Shown here: positions 36,105 through 47,578 of the stretch, in pieces
Layout: each line of letters opens with the position of its first letter
Numbering within the stretch: position 1 is the stretch's first letter
NCBI GenBank assembly: GCA_023374045.1
Contig: CM041778.1
Coordinates: 98,210,839-98,274,838, forward strand
Source: Limonium bicolor
Taxonomy: Eukaryota > Streptophyta > Magnoliopsida > Caryophyllales > Plumbaginaceae
Direction: 5' to 3'
DNA length: 64,000 nt
Notes under the pieces: generated by a model
The model's database searches: none
Told to the model about the DNA's origin: nothing
What the model saw: only the letters and a program-made list of their open reading frames with translations
Program-made: the position numbers and the translations under genes

Positions 36105-36546
36105 ATATAGCATAAATTAACACATAAGTAATGGAATTTATCACATAATCCAATAACATTGTAATTGAACTAAGCATAGAAATATGGATAAATTCCGCAC
36201 TTATCACATCCTTCTTTTAAAATTCCAGAATTTTAGGCAAAATCATGCTTTAAGCCTTTAAATCTCCAAAACTTAACCAAAACTTGGATTTTCTTTTAAA
36301 ATCTCTTATACATCATCAAATTAACATAAAAGTATCTTTTGTGGTTAGATATCATCTTTTAAGGTTGAAGTATTTCAACCCACTCAAATTACCAAAATTT
36401 CCCTTAAGGCTAAAATGCGTTTTAAGCTAATTTCTCCATAACTTTTGAGCTCTTGCTCTAACAATACTCTTTACCAATTTTTAAAAGACATAATTGAGGT
36501 TTAGATCAATTTTAATGATTTCATTAAATCGGGATATTTCACTACT

Positions 36547-37353
36547 CTTCTTCGTTTCCATCACTCACTATGTAGAATATGTGACGCTCTTCCATCGCTC
36601 ACTAGGTATGCAAGAATTAACCCATGTAAGGGGTCACATTAAACAAGATATTCTTCATGACCGATAGTGCTCATGTCATTCCCACATCAAGGGACTATAG
36701 AAAACACCATATTTAGAACTAGATTTGATTGACAAAAGGGGCCAACCTTAGAAGCTAGACAAGAACTGATGTGCTAAAAAAGATGTTGCAAGTCCCCAAA
36801 GAACTCTAATGTAAACTAAGAAACTTAATTTCTTTCTTGGATATAAAAAAAGAATAATTATTAGTAAATTTTTCTTTTACACCATAATTTGGTGCAAAAT
36901 TAATTCATTATTTTATAGTGTTCATTTTCTCTTCCGAGGAAATGTCAGACGATGCTTGACTGATCCATACATCAAATCTTATTTTAGTGGTTTTATTAGT
37001 GATCATGGGTTGTTTGTGAATTATTCTGGAGACTTCAAAGGATCCAAATGAGGGAGAATACCATCTTAGTCTAACTCTAGAGCATTATAAGAGAAGCCCT
37101 ACCATTTGACGGATGGACTCGATGTCGGACGCAATGGTGATCAAACTCAACCAACCAAAAGATTAAATTAATAGGTGAACACCTGCCTCACCAAACGATC
37201 ATGAAGTTAGACACCATGTCTTCAATAATCAATAGATTTAAGATAGGGGAAGAGCACAAATTGTAGGCAGACTCATATCACCTAAAAGGTGACCAAGGTG
37301 TCAGACATATCACTTTCAAGAAAGTCCACCATCGCTACATATATATAGAGAGT
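36547..37353. other. Spacer between the Tekay-like LTR and the LINE
   Basis: No gene recognised. AT-rich with a few GTCGGAC / GTCAGAC words. Together with 46439-46800 it is the pre-insertion site of the LINE. Confidence 0.4.
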
Positions 37354-37673
37354 TCATAGGTTGTTAGATTTTTTTTTTTTTATAATTAGAGATATTCCAT
37401 TTATTAAATCCTGGAGAACCAGGCGGACGGGCTAACCGGGCCTCATTAAAACCCCCCGAGACAAAAACCCAATGGGGAAAAAAAGTACTAGGGGGGAAAA
37501 AGAGTACCCACCACATCCGAGTACAGCTGTAGGTACAACTAAGCAAAGAAGGAGAAACAACAACGAGTTCGCAACAACTAGAGCACACATGCTCAAACAC
37601 ACAAAATCACACCAGGAGAGGCCCCACAACCTATTACAAATACTCTTTCAGAGAAACAACACCTACAAAAGCA

Positions 37674-38055
37674 CTACACGTCAAGGGAAAATCTCTTCTT
37701 TTTACCCCAGAAACGAGGGACTTTTAGCGCTGCCGAGCCACAGTGTTGAGTCTCAACAAGTCCAAGAATAGATAATTTCGAGCGTCTGATCTCCTCCCTT
37801 ATTTTTCTTTGCTTCTCCTTCGACCCCAATCCTCTTATATTCTGCAGCCCTACAACCACCGTCCTACCCTCCCTCTCACTTTCTAGACTGAGGTTGAATT
37901 TGATGAATGATATTCGCCTTGGATAAACTAGGATTTGGAATCTTGCAACCTAACTGTCTCAACAGATCAATACATTCCTCGGCCTCCTTCTCTGCATTAA
38001 TAATTTTGCCTAGGTCATCTCTTGCCGGCACACCCTCTCTTGGCTGCGGTAACGG
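37674..38055 (-). pseudogene. LINE ORF1 C-terminus and ORF2 endonuclease N-terminus
   Basis: From 38055 downward the ORF1 frame resumes exactly where it stopped at 44407 and ends near 37885 (ECIDLLRQLGC just before). ORF2 starts with the endonuclease pattern NIRGLGSKEKQRKIRE ... LSILGLVETQ (the QN/E-T motif of AP-type endonucleases) and stops near 37674. The 3' UTR begins at once, so the rest of the endonuclease and the whole reverse transcriptase are missing. Confidence 0.75.
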
Positions 38056-38807
38056 CGGGGTGTGGAGGGTGATTTTTCGGTATGAGGGGGGTCTATCTAA
38101 ATATGGTCTGATTGAAAAGCCTAGATCCTAAAATGTCATTCTGGGGAGGGTGAAAACCTGTCACCTTGGCATCCCTCAAATACCTACTCTATCGTCCGTC
38201 TTTCCCAAAAAGCATAAGGGGAATGCTAGTGAGCACTACACCCGCTCTCAATGGGCCCCACGCGGACTTATGCCTCTATAAGGTGGAGTTGACTAGAGTC
38301 GCCACCTAGTTTGACCTATGATAACTAGGAAGGAAGATCGGGTTCTAAGAACCGTTGGTTGACTCTGATGATTTGTTACCTATGGATAGGACTTATCTGA
38401 TCATACTAGAGATTCTGTGTGGGTTCGCACTGGGTTACACCCCTTAGAAGTGGCAACGACCACGACTTCGGATTGGTGCCCGAGGAAACCTCGGTCTCCA
38501 ATTGTCGGAATTACCTTCTTTCAAAACCTTTTTAGAGAGATTCATTTCAAAGCCAAGGATAGGATCAGGAGGGGAAGAGAGAAAGAGAGTGGGTGAGACA
38601 AGCTTTTCTGCCAAGCCAACGCCTAGAAGAGGGAATTGGGGAATTCGGATGAGTATAGAATGGAGATTTGGGAAAGTCTGGGGGTTGAGTAAATAGACAA
38701 GACTTGGAGCCTGGTGGTTTGTAGTCTGTGAGAACCGAAGGAGGTTTGTGTGCTTTAAGAGATATGAGAGCCACCGTAGAGAGGGAAAAGGGATTTTTTG
38801 TTTGGAA

Positions 38808-39075
38808 TGGGGTCGCACCCTAGATGGGCTGCCTACGTACTCAACTCCCTGTTGAGATCAGACCTTACGTAGTTCAGGGTTTTTAGGTTTTGGGAATTTT
38901 GAGGTTTTTGAGATGTTTGAAGTGTACGGGGTTGTTTGGAAGGGAGATGCCGGAGTGCAAAAGGGTATTTTGATTGATGTGGGGTCGCACCCTGTGTGGG
39001 TTGCCTACGTACTCAACTCCCTATTGAGATCAGACCTTACGTAGTTCATGGTTTTTAGAGATTTTGGGGTTTTGA
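38808..39075 (-). repeat. Duplicated U5 motif in the Ogre-like LTR
   Basis: Two copies about 173 bp apart (from 38808 and from 38981) share GGGGTCGCACCC, CTACGTACTCAACTCCCT and GAGATCAGACCTTACGTAG. A short run of GTCTGTGAGACGCTCG-type repeats follows at 39090-39260. Confidence 0.85.
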
Positions 39076-40384
39076 GGGTTGTTGAGGTTAGTCTGTGAGA
39101 CGCTCGAGTCTATGAGACATTTGGGATGTTTGTGTAGTGGGAAGTACAGGATGTCAAGGTCTATGAGACGCTCGGGTCTGTGAGACGTTTGAAATCTTAA
39201 GTGGTGGAGAAATTGAGATGTTTGAGTCTGTGAAGCGCTCGGGCCTGTGAGACTATAGAAGTTTGGAAGAAATCGGGATTTGGGAGATGATTTGAGTTTG
39301 GAATGATTTGGAGTTTAGATAATGATTTGAGTGTGTGAGGCAGTTGATGTTTGGGTGGAGATCCCGGGTTTTTCGGATTTGAGATTCTGAAAGGGTTGAT
39401 GTTTTAGGATATTTCGAATTTAGAGTGAGATGATGGTGGACTGAATTGTTTGGAGGAATGATTGTCAAAATTGTCTCTCTTAAAGTTTTTAAAACCGAAA
39501 AATCATTTTTTGTTGTAAAAGGGCGGATAATCCCGAGGGATCACCCTATGTACCCCCTCGAACACGACACTTAATTAATGGTAAGTGTCGAGGCTCGAAA
39601 GATGGGGCAATGAATTTATGTCGAAAAATAGGATTCAGAGAGAAACACCATGAATGAGATGTTCTCGGTCGAACCCTAATAACGTCTCTAACTCCCGGGT
39701 TTTAAAACATTAAAAAAAACCGAAAACATTGAAATCGAGCGGAAGGGAGTTAGACGATTCTAAAATCCCGGCTGCAACTAGGAAGGTCGTTACTTCCCTA
39801 GCACCCCGCCTTGTAAAAATCTAGGCTACAATTAGGGGAGGTTTGTCACCCTAATGCCCCGCCTAAAGAGATCCAGACTGCGACAAGAGAGGTTATGACC
39901 CCAGTGCCCCGCCTCGGATTTTTATTTTGGAAGAGAGACAAGCGATATCTAACTAGGAAGAAAACGTTCTTTGAAGGTGTTAGACATCTCATGTTCCCCG
40001 AAATCGGTTTATTTGAGTTGACAACTAAGTTTGAAAACTTTTGAAGTTGTTCGGAATTCTCGATGAAGAAACACTGATTTCGAGAAATGTTTTAGGAGAA
40101 AACTTTCTGTATATGTGAGAAGAACTTTCTGCATTTGAGAAGAGCTTTCTGTGATGTGAGAAGAGTTTTTCCTTTTAAATTCCACAAAATAGTTTCTTTT
40201 GAAAACTTGGTGAAACTTGAATAAAAAGATGGTTTGAAATTGAATGAAATTTACAAATTGAGAGTGGACGTATTGTGGATAGGATTTGGCCGAATGAATC
40301 GGGCTTGAATTGAATTGAAGTCGAGTTTGAATTGGATTGGGGTCGAGTTTGAATTGGATTGAGGTTTGATTTGAATTGAAGTTT

Positions 40385-40560
40385 GATTTGGGTCAAGGTC
40401 AGGAGGGGTCAAAGTTTGATCAAGATCAGCATTCGGATTGGTCAAAGCTAGGCCAGGTCAAAGTTCGGGTCAAGGTCAAAGTTCGGGTCAAGGTCAAAGT
40501 TCGGGTCAAGGTCAAAGTTCGAGGTCAAAGGTCAATCTTCAGATCAAAGGTCGACCTTCG
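40385..40560 (+). repeat. 18-bp tandem repeat GGTCAAAGTTCGGGTCAA
   Basis: Three to four near-perfect copies at about 40456-40530 with degenerate copies on both sides. It is open in one frame only because 18 is divisible by three; I see no gene. A related low-complexity stretch with TTGGGCCGAG(T/A) words runs from 40690 to 40930. Confidence 0.85.
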
Positions 40561-41099
40561 GATCTTAACTTGATTTTTTGTGGACTTAGGCTTGATTTTT
40601 GTGGACTTAGGCTTTGTGGACTTTGGGCCTTGTTTGAGACATGGGTCTTTAATGGTCTTGGGCTTTTGTTTGAGTTGGTGTGAGTTTTTTGATTTGGGGC
40701 CAGGTTGGGTATTTGGGCCGAGTGTTGGTATTTGGGCCGAGTGTGGGTTTTGGGCCGAGTGTGAGTATTTGGGCCGAGTGTTAGGTTGTTGGGCCAAGCT
40801 AGATTTGGGCCGAGGTTAGGTTGTTAGGCCAAGCTGGTCTTGGGCCGAGATGGCTTCGGGCAGAGCCATGTAGAATTGGGCCAGATCATGTGGTATTGGG
40901 CCGGTCATGTGGAATTGGGCCTCGGATTGGATGAGAAAAATTTGGAGAATCAGATTGGAGATGAGTTTATTAAAGAAAAAGTCAAAATTTGTATTTACAA
41001 AAATGGTTATGGAAATGAGAGACAATTTCTGGATTTGAGGATGGAGAATTTTGAATTAAAGAGCTGGAGGTCTGAAATGGAAGTGAGATTTAATTACAT

Positions 41100-41290
41100 A
41101 TATATACATGCATTAGGTACATTTTAGGGTTTAGAATGTTACCACATGAGATAGGCCAATAGTCTATCAGACCAGGGGAACACTCTCTATCCTAAGGGGG
41201 TTATTGTTTGCTTATATATAAATGTGTGTTTTAAGGTTTAGGATGTCACCACCATGAGATAGGCCGATGGTCTATCAGGCCAGAAGGACC
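41100..41290 (+). repeat. Direct duplication in the Ogre-like LTR
   Basis: Two copies of about 80 bp share TTAGGGTTTAGAATGT, CATGAGATAGGCC, GGTCTATCAG and CTATCCTAA. They start near 41124 and 41230. Confidence 0.75.
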
Positions 41291-43910
41291 CCACTATCCT
41301 AATGGCTTGGACCTAAGGACATAGTAACTAGGGCTTAGATAGTTAGAGAAACAAGAGCTGAATTGAAATTTCGCAATGAAGTTATTTGTAAAACATGTAC
41401 ATGTACAGTGTAGGAATAAATACAAGAAGCGAATCTTCATGGTAATCAATCAGGAATAATAACAACGATTAATCAAGGGAACATTCAGGAATGATAACCA
41501 CAATTAATCAAAATCTGTTCACTATCATTGAGGAAGGGGAGGTTTCAAACAGAGGATGAGGAGCCCCAGTTCATTAAACAAAAATTCAAATCCAAATTAA
41601 AAGTCAAACAGTTTGTTTTATTTCTGTTTATTTAAATCTCTCTTCCTAATCGTTCTTTCCTAAAGGGCTGAATCCCAAACTAATCATTCTGTTGTTGTTT
41701 CACTGTGAATCCGTCAATTAGAGGAAGAGACGCTGTGGATTTACTCTTAAACGGCCAAACACTAAACATCTTTCTGTCTGTTGTCTAGACATCAAACTAC
41801 CCACTGAAATAAGCACTTGAACTCAGGGGAAAACAATCATTGCAACAGATTAAACTCAACACAACTCTTTTTAACCTTTTTTCTGCTTTACTAATGCTAA
41901 CCTGTCCCAAGCATAAACCGAACCAACAAACAACTGCCATCTCAAAGTCAGGAAGACCTACCAGATTACCTACAGAGGTGATTAAGATTAATCTCATTTG
42001 CACCTAACTACTATCCCTGTTGGGAATTCAGAATCCTTTCTTTTTTACCCACGCATCAAACAAGCATATTCAGAAGCAAAGCAGAGATATCATGAATGAG
42101 CAGTTAGCCAATAAATATTACAAGATGAACTATGGCTCAACAACCGAACAAAAGTATGCCTTCTGTGATATTAGGCGAATTTCAACAGAGCATTTATCAA
42201 AATGGTGATCAAGCAAACTGAGGTAAATTGGGTATAGATCAAATACCAGAATGAGGACCATGGACATAATCTGTAAAAGGAGAAGAAACACCACAACAGG
42301 AGACTATAACCTCATTAGATCACAGAAAGAAAATATTATTAACAAAACAGAGCAGTGAAGATGATATAATCGGTATTGAACAAGCACAAGCGGAGTTAAC
42401 CAGAAGGCCGAGCGGAGACAGTATGAATCGGCTACTGCTTCTGTGAACAACTCAGATGCAGGAGGTTAGTTAGAAGATAAGAGCATTTATTCCTCAATAA
42501 TCAGAGCCTCAGATTAAATACTGGTGCATATGTACCAATGAATATCAGTCCCACAATGAACAAAGCTGAGGTACTACTTCAGATGGGATTAGCAACATAA
42601 ACAGATTAACACACATGCCTAGAAAATATGGACCGTAGGATGAACAACTCACCAAAAGGAATGAGAAAGGCAACAGAGCAAGTATGCTTCGGTTTGACAG
42701 GTAAAACAGGATCTCAGATTGGGATTAATATACAACCAGAAAACTTGCTTCAGGCGCGATGACACCGCGACCTCGGATCTGATAGTAGAACAGTATGTAC
42801 GAGACAGAAGAGGAGAAGGCAACAAATAGCTAAAGAACACCAGTCACACAAATAACACAGGGGATCTTGAACCGAGCTTGAATCCAGCTCGGGCTCAACC
42901 AGTATCAACACGGAATGGGGCGAAGGAATCGATATTGCATAAAATTGAAGTTCGTGACTGATTTTCACAAAGGAGATAGGATATCCAATGTTTCAGGAAG
43001 GATTTAAGCAGAAACGAAAATGTAATACAACCTCCTGCAACTTTCGAATCCATGGGCTCATTTTTTTTTGAGGTCCGGTATTCGTTGAGCGCATTCACGA
43101 ATCAAAATGATAAAAAAACAGAAGTGTTCGACCAATCCATACGTTTGTGGAGACCAAAACCTATAATAGGCTTGGCTTCCACTTGCAGTCAAAATTGAAA
43201 CCATAACAGAAATCACAAAAACTTGACGTTTGAAGAAGATGGGAAGAAGAATGAGCTTCAAATCGTGGGAGTTGGCATCAACGTCGGAAAATATTTTCCG
43301 GAAAAAAAACCATACTCCTCATCTTCGTTAGAACCATTCCCGATTCGGTTCGTTAAACAATGTGAAATCAAAAACAGAGAAATCGAAGGGGATAAGCCAG
43401 AGAGATCGGACAGAACACGAGATTGCGCAAGAGATAGTGAACACAAAATCGATTTTTGCGACGAAACATAGCAGGAGGTTTCTTACCCTGTCGATTCCCG
43501 AAACGAAATGAGATCGTAATGGTGAGAAAATGGGTGAGCTCGAAGGGTCACTGGGGATGAAGACTCGAAGAAGAAAATGGAAAATTTCGGGGAAAGACGA
43601 AGATGAGCGATCTGGTTCTTTTTCTCTCGAGTTTCAAACTGAGTAATATCAAGAGGAGAGTTCCAATCGACAGAGAATGAGGGTGCTTGTGTGCCGGCTC
43701 CTTTTTTTAGAACGTCCCATACTGTAGGTTTTCAGGTTGTTTTATAATGAGAGAAAGGCAAACAGATGTTTATCTAGGGTTTTGTTTTAGACATGGGCTC
43801 TCTATTTTGGGCTGTTTGATTAAAAAGAATCGAAGCAGGCCTGTAGGCCAAGGAGGTTGACTGCAGATGGGAAAAAAAACGGGAATAAAAACCACCCATA
43901 GCCGCGCCAG

Positions 43911-43982
43911 CTTGTGTGGAGATTCGAACCTGTAACCTCAAGTATACCTCCTAGAGACACTAACCGACTGTGCTACAACAGA
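43911..43982 (-). other. tRNA-like / SINE-like module 1
   Basis: On the minus strand TAGCACAGTCGG (A box, 43975-43964) is followed by GGTTCGAATCT (B box, 43930-43920). The 45-nt spacing is what a tRNA needs. Acceptor and T stems pair poorly and no CCA follows, so this is a degenerate tRNA-derived sequence, not a tRNA gene. A second module lies about 75 bp away. Confidence 0.4.
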
Positions 43983-44056
43983 ATTTAATACACCAGTGTC
44001 GAAGGTAAGACTAGAGTTTTAAGGCAAGCCGCGAGGGAAAATGGAAGACACAAGTG

Positions 44057-44129
44057 TACTTGCAAGATTCGAACCCCAAACCTGTAGAGTCTCAAAAGTG
44101 AGCACCCTAACCAGGTGATCTATGCGTAA
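44057..44129 (-). other. tRNA-like / SINE-like module 2
   Basis: On the minus strand TAGATCACCTGG (A box, 44122-44111) is followed by GGTTCGAATC (B box, 44075-44066), with 47-nt spacing. Same layout as module 1, with little other similarity. Confidence 0.4.
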
Positions 44130-44406
44130 CAAAAAAGAAAATAAAAGATAACTTAATAAATAAACAAATAAGCAGTAATAAGTGAATAAAACAAAAGGGA
44201 CGGGTTTAAAACCGTATCATTGTTGGAAATTCATTTTCGCAAAATCGTGTTTTTATGAAATGCTTTGAAAAAGACTATAAAACGATGGTTTCGTTTTGGC
44301 ACGCACGTCAATACGTTTTGACAAAGAAAGGCGACGACCCCTCTTATTGTGTTTCTTATTCTGCAATTTGCTTTATGGGGTGAGAATTTTTGGTGTCTAC
44401 ACGGGG

Positions 44407-46327
44407 TATTATGAAAAAGCTCAACCACCAAACTAATACCCTCCTTTTTTGCTCCCGGTGAATAACCTGCTTCCTTTAGTCGGTTATCAACACTTTTCTC
44501 AGCGAAATTACTGCTTTTCGCGGCTTGGACTTCCCCTGACTCAGCTACAATCTCGCAGCCACTCCCACACGTACCGGCATGTTCCTGGTCAACCTCACAC
44601 TCAACAATTTCACGCTGGCAGGCAGGCGACCTCGACTCTGCTTCAGAAGCGCTCGCTGGAGACACCAACTCACGTGCCCCTCCACCTGCAACAGCTGAAG
44701 TCCCCACTCCCTTTTCCTGACTATCCTCTATTTTTAAACTTGTGGATTGTCAGTCCACATCAGTAATAAAAGGGACTTTAATGCTGCTCTGTCTCCCAAT
44801 CTCCTGCGCATGCGGGCCTTCTCCAGAGAGGAGATTCCTCTTTTTTAAATTTTCTTCATTAACTGCATGACATCTCAAGTCTCCAACCACGTGGCCCCTA
44901 CCGCGAGACCCACTACCACTGCTCCAAAACAACTTTTTCAAACTTTCAGGAGTCAGAACACAATCCGCTCCACTCCTTAAGTCTGTCCGATTATTAATTT
45001 GCTCCCTTGGGATTTGTTCACCCAGTTTCCCACTTTGAGATACTGGCTGTTGCAGAATTCTAACTGAGCCGGAGTTTAATTCCTTCCCCTTCTCCGAATT
45101 CAATGGGGTTTTAAAATTAGCAGTTTCACCTTCTCCCCCATTAATGCTGTAATTAACTGAACCAGCCCTTTGACTTGACTCATTTTTTCGTTCAAATTTT
45201 GTAATTTGAATTATACTCGACTCTCGTGTTCAACTTCCCTTCCCGGAGAAGGCTGCTCCGCAACTTCAACCAGGCTTGCCGGAAAATTATAGCCATCAAC
45301 ATTCACCATGATTTTCCAATTGATTAATTGGAGTGAGGATGTCTCAATTTGGAGGCGAATCTCCGCATTTTCTACATACTGCCCTTCTTCCTTTTCAATT
45401 TTTATGACCTCGCCCACTGTTTGAGCAATCTTGCAAGCATTCTGATTATTCCACGCATGTAACGGGATCCCTCTTACTACAATCCACGTTCGTCGCTTCT
45501 CCACCTGATCTGCTATATTCCATTCACGGATTACAATACCTTCCTGGATTTTAGCCTTCCCTCGCGCTTGTTGAACGACTTCATTCGCTTCATAACCGTA
45601 TCGAACACCATGAGAAACTTCTTTCTCGAGAAAGCAAGTAAGCCGCTCATCTTCGGCCATCTACTCTGTAAAATTCCATTGCTTCTATCGGCGTCCTCTC
45701 TTCTGGGAGGGTGATGACAGCACACTTTTTCAGACAGTCTATCATTCCCTCATCCGGCTTTACATCCACCGACAGCCTGGCTACCGCATGCCCCTTTTCC
45801 TCCCGCTTCCTCCGCACGCCACTGATCTACAGTCCCTCCTTCCTGATTGATCCTTTTCTCTTTATTTCCTTGGATTCCATTCTCGCCCAAGCCTGGTTTG
45901 CCATTCAACTTCCAACCCCCGTATGCCTTCTATCATGTCCTCACATCCTTCACATGGTCGACATCCACAAACGCGCACGCGTTAAGTTGACTTCCGAGGT
46001 TTCCTGCTAATGTAATCCTTCTCCAACTGACAAATCTCCCTATATTCTACCTAATTGATACCTGGAGACTTCTCTTCGAATGTTATCAATAAAAACTGTA
46101 GAAGGCGGATCTTTTAACTATCTTCTTCCCGCTTCACACCGTCCCTCCTGAGTCGCGACCCTCCCCCTGTGAAGACCCGTTCTGCTCTCTCCTCTCCTCT
46201 CATATTTCTTTCTTCTTTGTCCCCAACTGTAATTGATTTTATCCCAGCGCCCTTGCTCCACCGGAGGCCCGCTCCGCTTCGCGTAGAATCGCCTCGGGTT
46301 ACTTTCTCTCCTTCCGTCAAAGCCCAT
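44407..46327 (-). pseudogene. LINE ORF1 (nucleic-acid-binding protein), decayed, first part
   Basis: The start is at ATG 46327 (MGFDGRRE). Downstream pieces include DVKPDEGMIDCLKKCAV (about 45770) and a DUF4283-like block at 45660-45211 with TWIVVRGIPLHAWN and a following IAQTVGEVIKIEKE, the pattern of plant LINE ORF1 after its RNA-binding part. A Ser/Gly/Glu-rich tail follows (45103-44407). Several frame changes (near 45700, 45200) and a stop (about 44750) show it is not functional. The frame continues beyond the nested LTR at 38055-37865. Confidence 0.7.
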
Positions 46328-46438
46328 CCGACTAGATGATACTAGCGTGGGAGATGACCGACTCGGAGCAGAGAAAATGAAAAGTCAAAATAGAAAATGA
46401 AAACAAAACATGCGTAATATACTCATAGGTTGTTAGAT

Positions 46439-47109
46439 GTCTTCGTCTAACAAGTGGCCTATCCGACGAATGCATGGAAAACTGACACGAGAATCTTCAC
46501 GAGAATATTTTGATTGTTAAGAGGAAAGTGTAATTGTAATATTGAGACTGTGCTGATTTGGTAGTTCACCCTAATAACATGGACTTGCACCAGGACACAA
46601 TATCAAACTTCATGTATTGAAGAACGCCAAAAAGTTCATATTATATGGGGAGAGGGATTGATGTTGATTAGACATCTTGTTTGACATACGGTCAAGGTTT
46701 CAAATGTTTCACTTTCTAAATATGCCACCATGACTATTAAGACAAAGAGAGTACGCAAAACCTGATCGTACATGACATTAGATTAATGTACCTTACTAAA
46801 CCATGTCTTTACTCCTCTAATATTCTCTATCCTCTCTCCTCATCCCTTGTCACCCCACACCATGCCTTTTTCGCCAACCCCACCTCCGACTAGCTCTCTC
46901 ACCATCTGCTACCGTCGACCTGCAAAACAGCCTTGTATTCACCAGCCTGCCCCACCATAGCCTCCACAAAACAGCATTAACCCTTCCCACCCTCGCCCTA
47001 CAAACAGCCTACACTCTTACTCCGCATTGTCCCACCAGCGCCACCACGCCATTACAAACAAACCTTAACCCTCCGCCACACCACCTAACCTCTCGCAACA
47101 GTTAAGTGT
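46439..47109. other. Spacer and possible 5' leader of a plus-strand LINE
   Basis: 46439-46800 has no recognisable gene. 46860-47109 is C/A-rich and open in places, like the low-complexity start of some LINE ORF1 proteins. Confidence 0.35.
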
Positions 47110-47578
47110 GGAGGAAACAAGCACAATCTTCATCGATAGCCTGCATGAACAAACGAGTTTGGGCACTTTGTGGAAGATTTCTATTCATTTGGGAGGATTG
47201 TAAACGTTCACTGGCCCACTAAATGAAGGATTGCCACCAACACTCGGTATGCATTTGTGGGGTACAAAAATATTGAACAAGCTAAGCGTGCTATCAAAGA
47301 CACAAACGGATGTCTGGTGGATCGGGTGAGGATCGACACCCAATTTGCTAAACCTTTACCGCAGCCACCACAATCAAAGTCTATGGTAAATCAAATATGG
47401 GAGACTATATCAGCAAACGAGGTAGTGGAACACGTGATGTGTGTTTCTGCTTGTAATTTCATTGTCATATTTAAAAGTAAGAAAGAGCGACAAAACTTAC
47501 TACAAAAAGGGAAATTGAGTACTAAGGAGTGGTGTGTGGAGGTATGGAAGGAGCGAAAACCATGACCCAATCGGATGG
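47110..47578 (+). pseudogene. LINE ORF1 fragment with RNA-recognition motif
   Basis: The plus strand carries an RRM in pieces: RNP2-like IFIDSLHE (about 47131), then RNP1-like TRYAFVGYKN (about 47240-47270) and EQAKRAIKDTNGCLVDRVRI. One stop lies between them. The downstream part continues in frame to TGA near 47565. The fragment ends where a chromovirus-like LTR begins (47579), so that insertion split it. It is a different LINE from the one on the minus strand, as the orientation is opposite. Confidence 0.65.

Larger units (their letters stand above)
33376..36206 (-). mobile_element. Athila-like solo LTR (TSD CACCC/CATCC), split by a CACTA element
   Basis: On the minus strand it runs TGATAAGTGCGGAATT ... 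AACCCATACA. The flanks are CACCC (33371-33375) and CATCC (36207-36211), one mismatch, so the duplication is older than the others. Without the CACTA insert the LTR is 1493 bp, close to the other Athila-like LTRs here. It has the array of palindromes (34305-34640), a TATATAAGT box just downstream (34259-34251), and a U5 segment with GCTACGACAGACC near its end. No internal region remains. Confidence 0.82.
30118..36541 (-). mobile_element. Tekay/Del-like solo LTR (TSD CTACT) with three nested elements
   Basis: The plus strand starts TGTAACACCCC and ends GGGATATTTCA. Read on the minus strand it is TGAAATATCCC ... GGGGTGTTACA, the termini usual for Tekay/Del-type chromovirus LTRs. CTACT flanks it at 30113-30117 and 36542-36546. 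Removing the nested elements and one copy of each of their TSDs leaves about 3.0 kb, a normal LTR length for this group. No internal region remains, so it is a solo LTR from LTR-LTR recombination. A GA/CT-rich leader (about 33180-33270) marks the transcribed part. Confidence 0.88.
38061..44401 (-). mobile_element. Ogre/Tat-like solo LTR, 6.3 kb (TSD CGGGG)
   Basis: The plus strand begins TGTGGAGGG and ends TTGGTGTCTACA; on the minus strand this is TGTAGACACCAAAAATTC ... CCACA. CGGGG flanks it at 38056-38060 and 44402-44406. Excision restores the LINE ORF1 frame, an independent proof of the borders. No gag or pol was seen, and the length fits the very long LTRs of Ogre-type elements. Near its minus-strand 3' end it has the motif GAACTACGTAAGGTCTGATC ... 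GTACGTAGGCAGCC, familiar from Tat/Ogre LTRs, here duplicated. Orientation follows from that motif. Confidence 0.78.
37370..46422 (-). mobile_element. Internally deleted LINE ('half-LINE') with a 16-bp TSD, split by a 6.3-kb LTR
   Basis: On the minus strand there is a short 5' leader, ORF1 from about 46327, the first about 60 residues of the ORF2 endonuclease (37859-37674), then a 3' UTR and a 12-13-base A tail at 37381-37369. The duplication TCATAGGTTGTTAGAT is perfect at 37354-37369 and 46423-46438. Without the nested LTR the element is about 2.7 kb. Reverse transcriptase is absent although both ends are intact, so the copy is not simply 5'-truncated. It was either mobilised in deleted form or deleted after insertion. 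Confidence 0.85.

Noticed and set aside
40376..40819. Coding frames in the 18-bp repeat region of the Ogre-like LTR
   Set aside because: Produced by repeats with a length divisible by three; open on both strands.
43911..44129. Functional tRNA genes
   Set aside because: A and B boxes are present but acceptor and T stems do not pair well, so only tRNA-like modules are reported.
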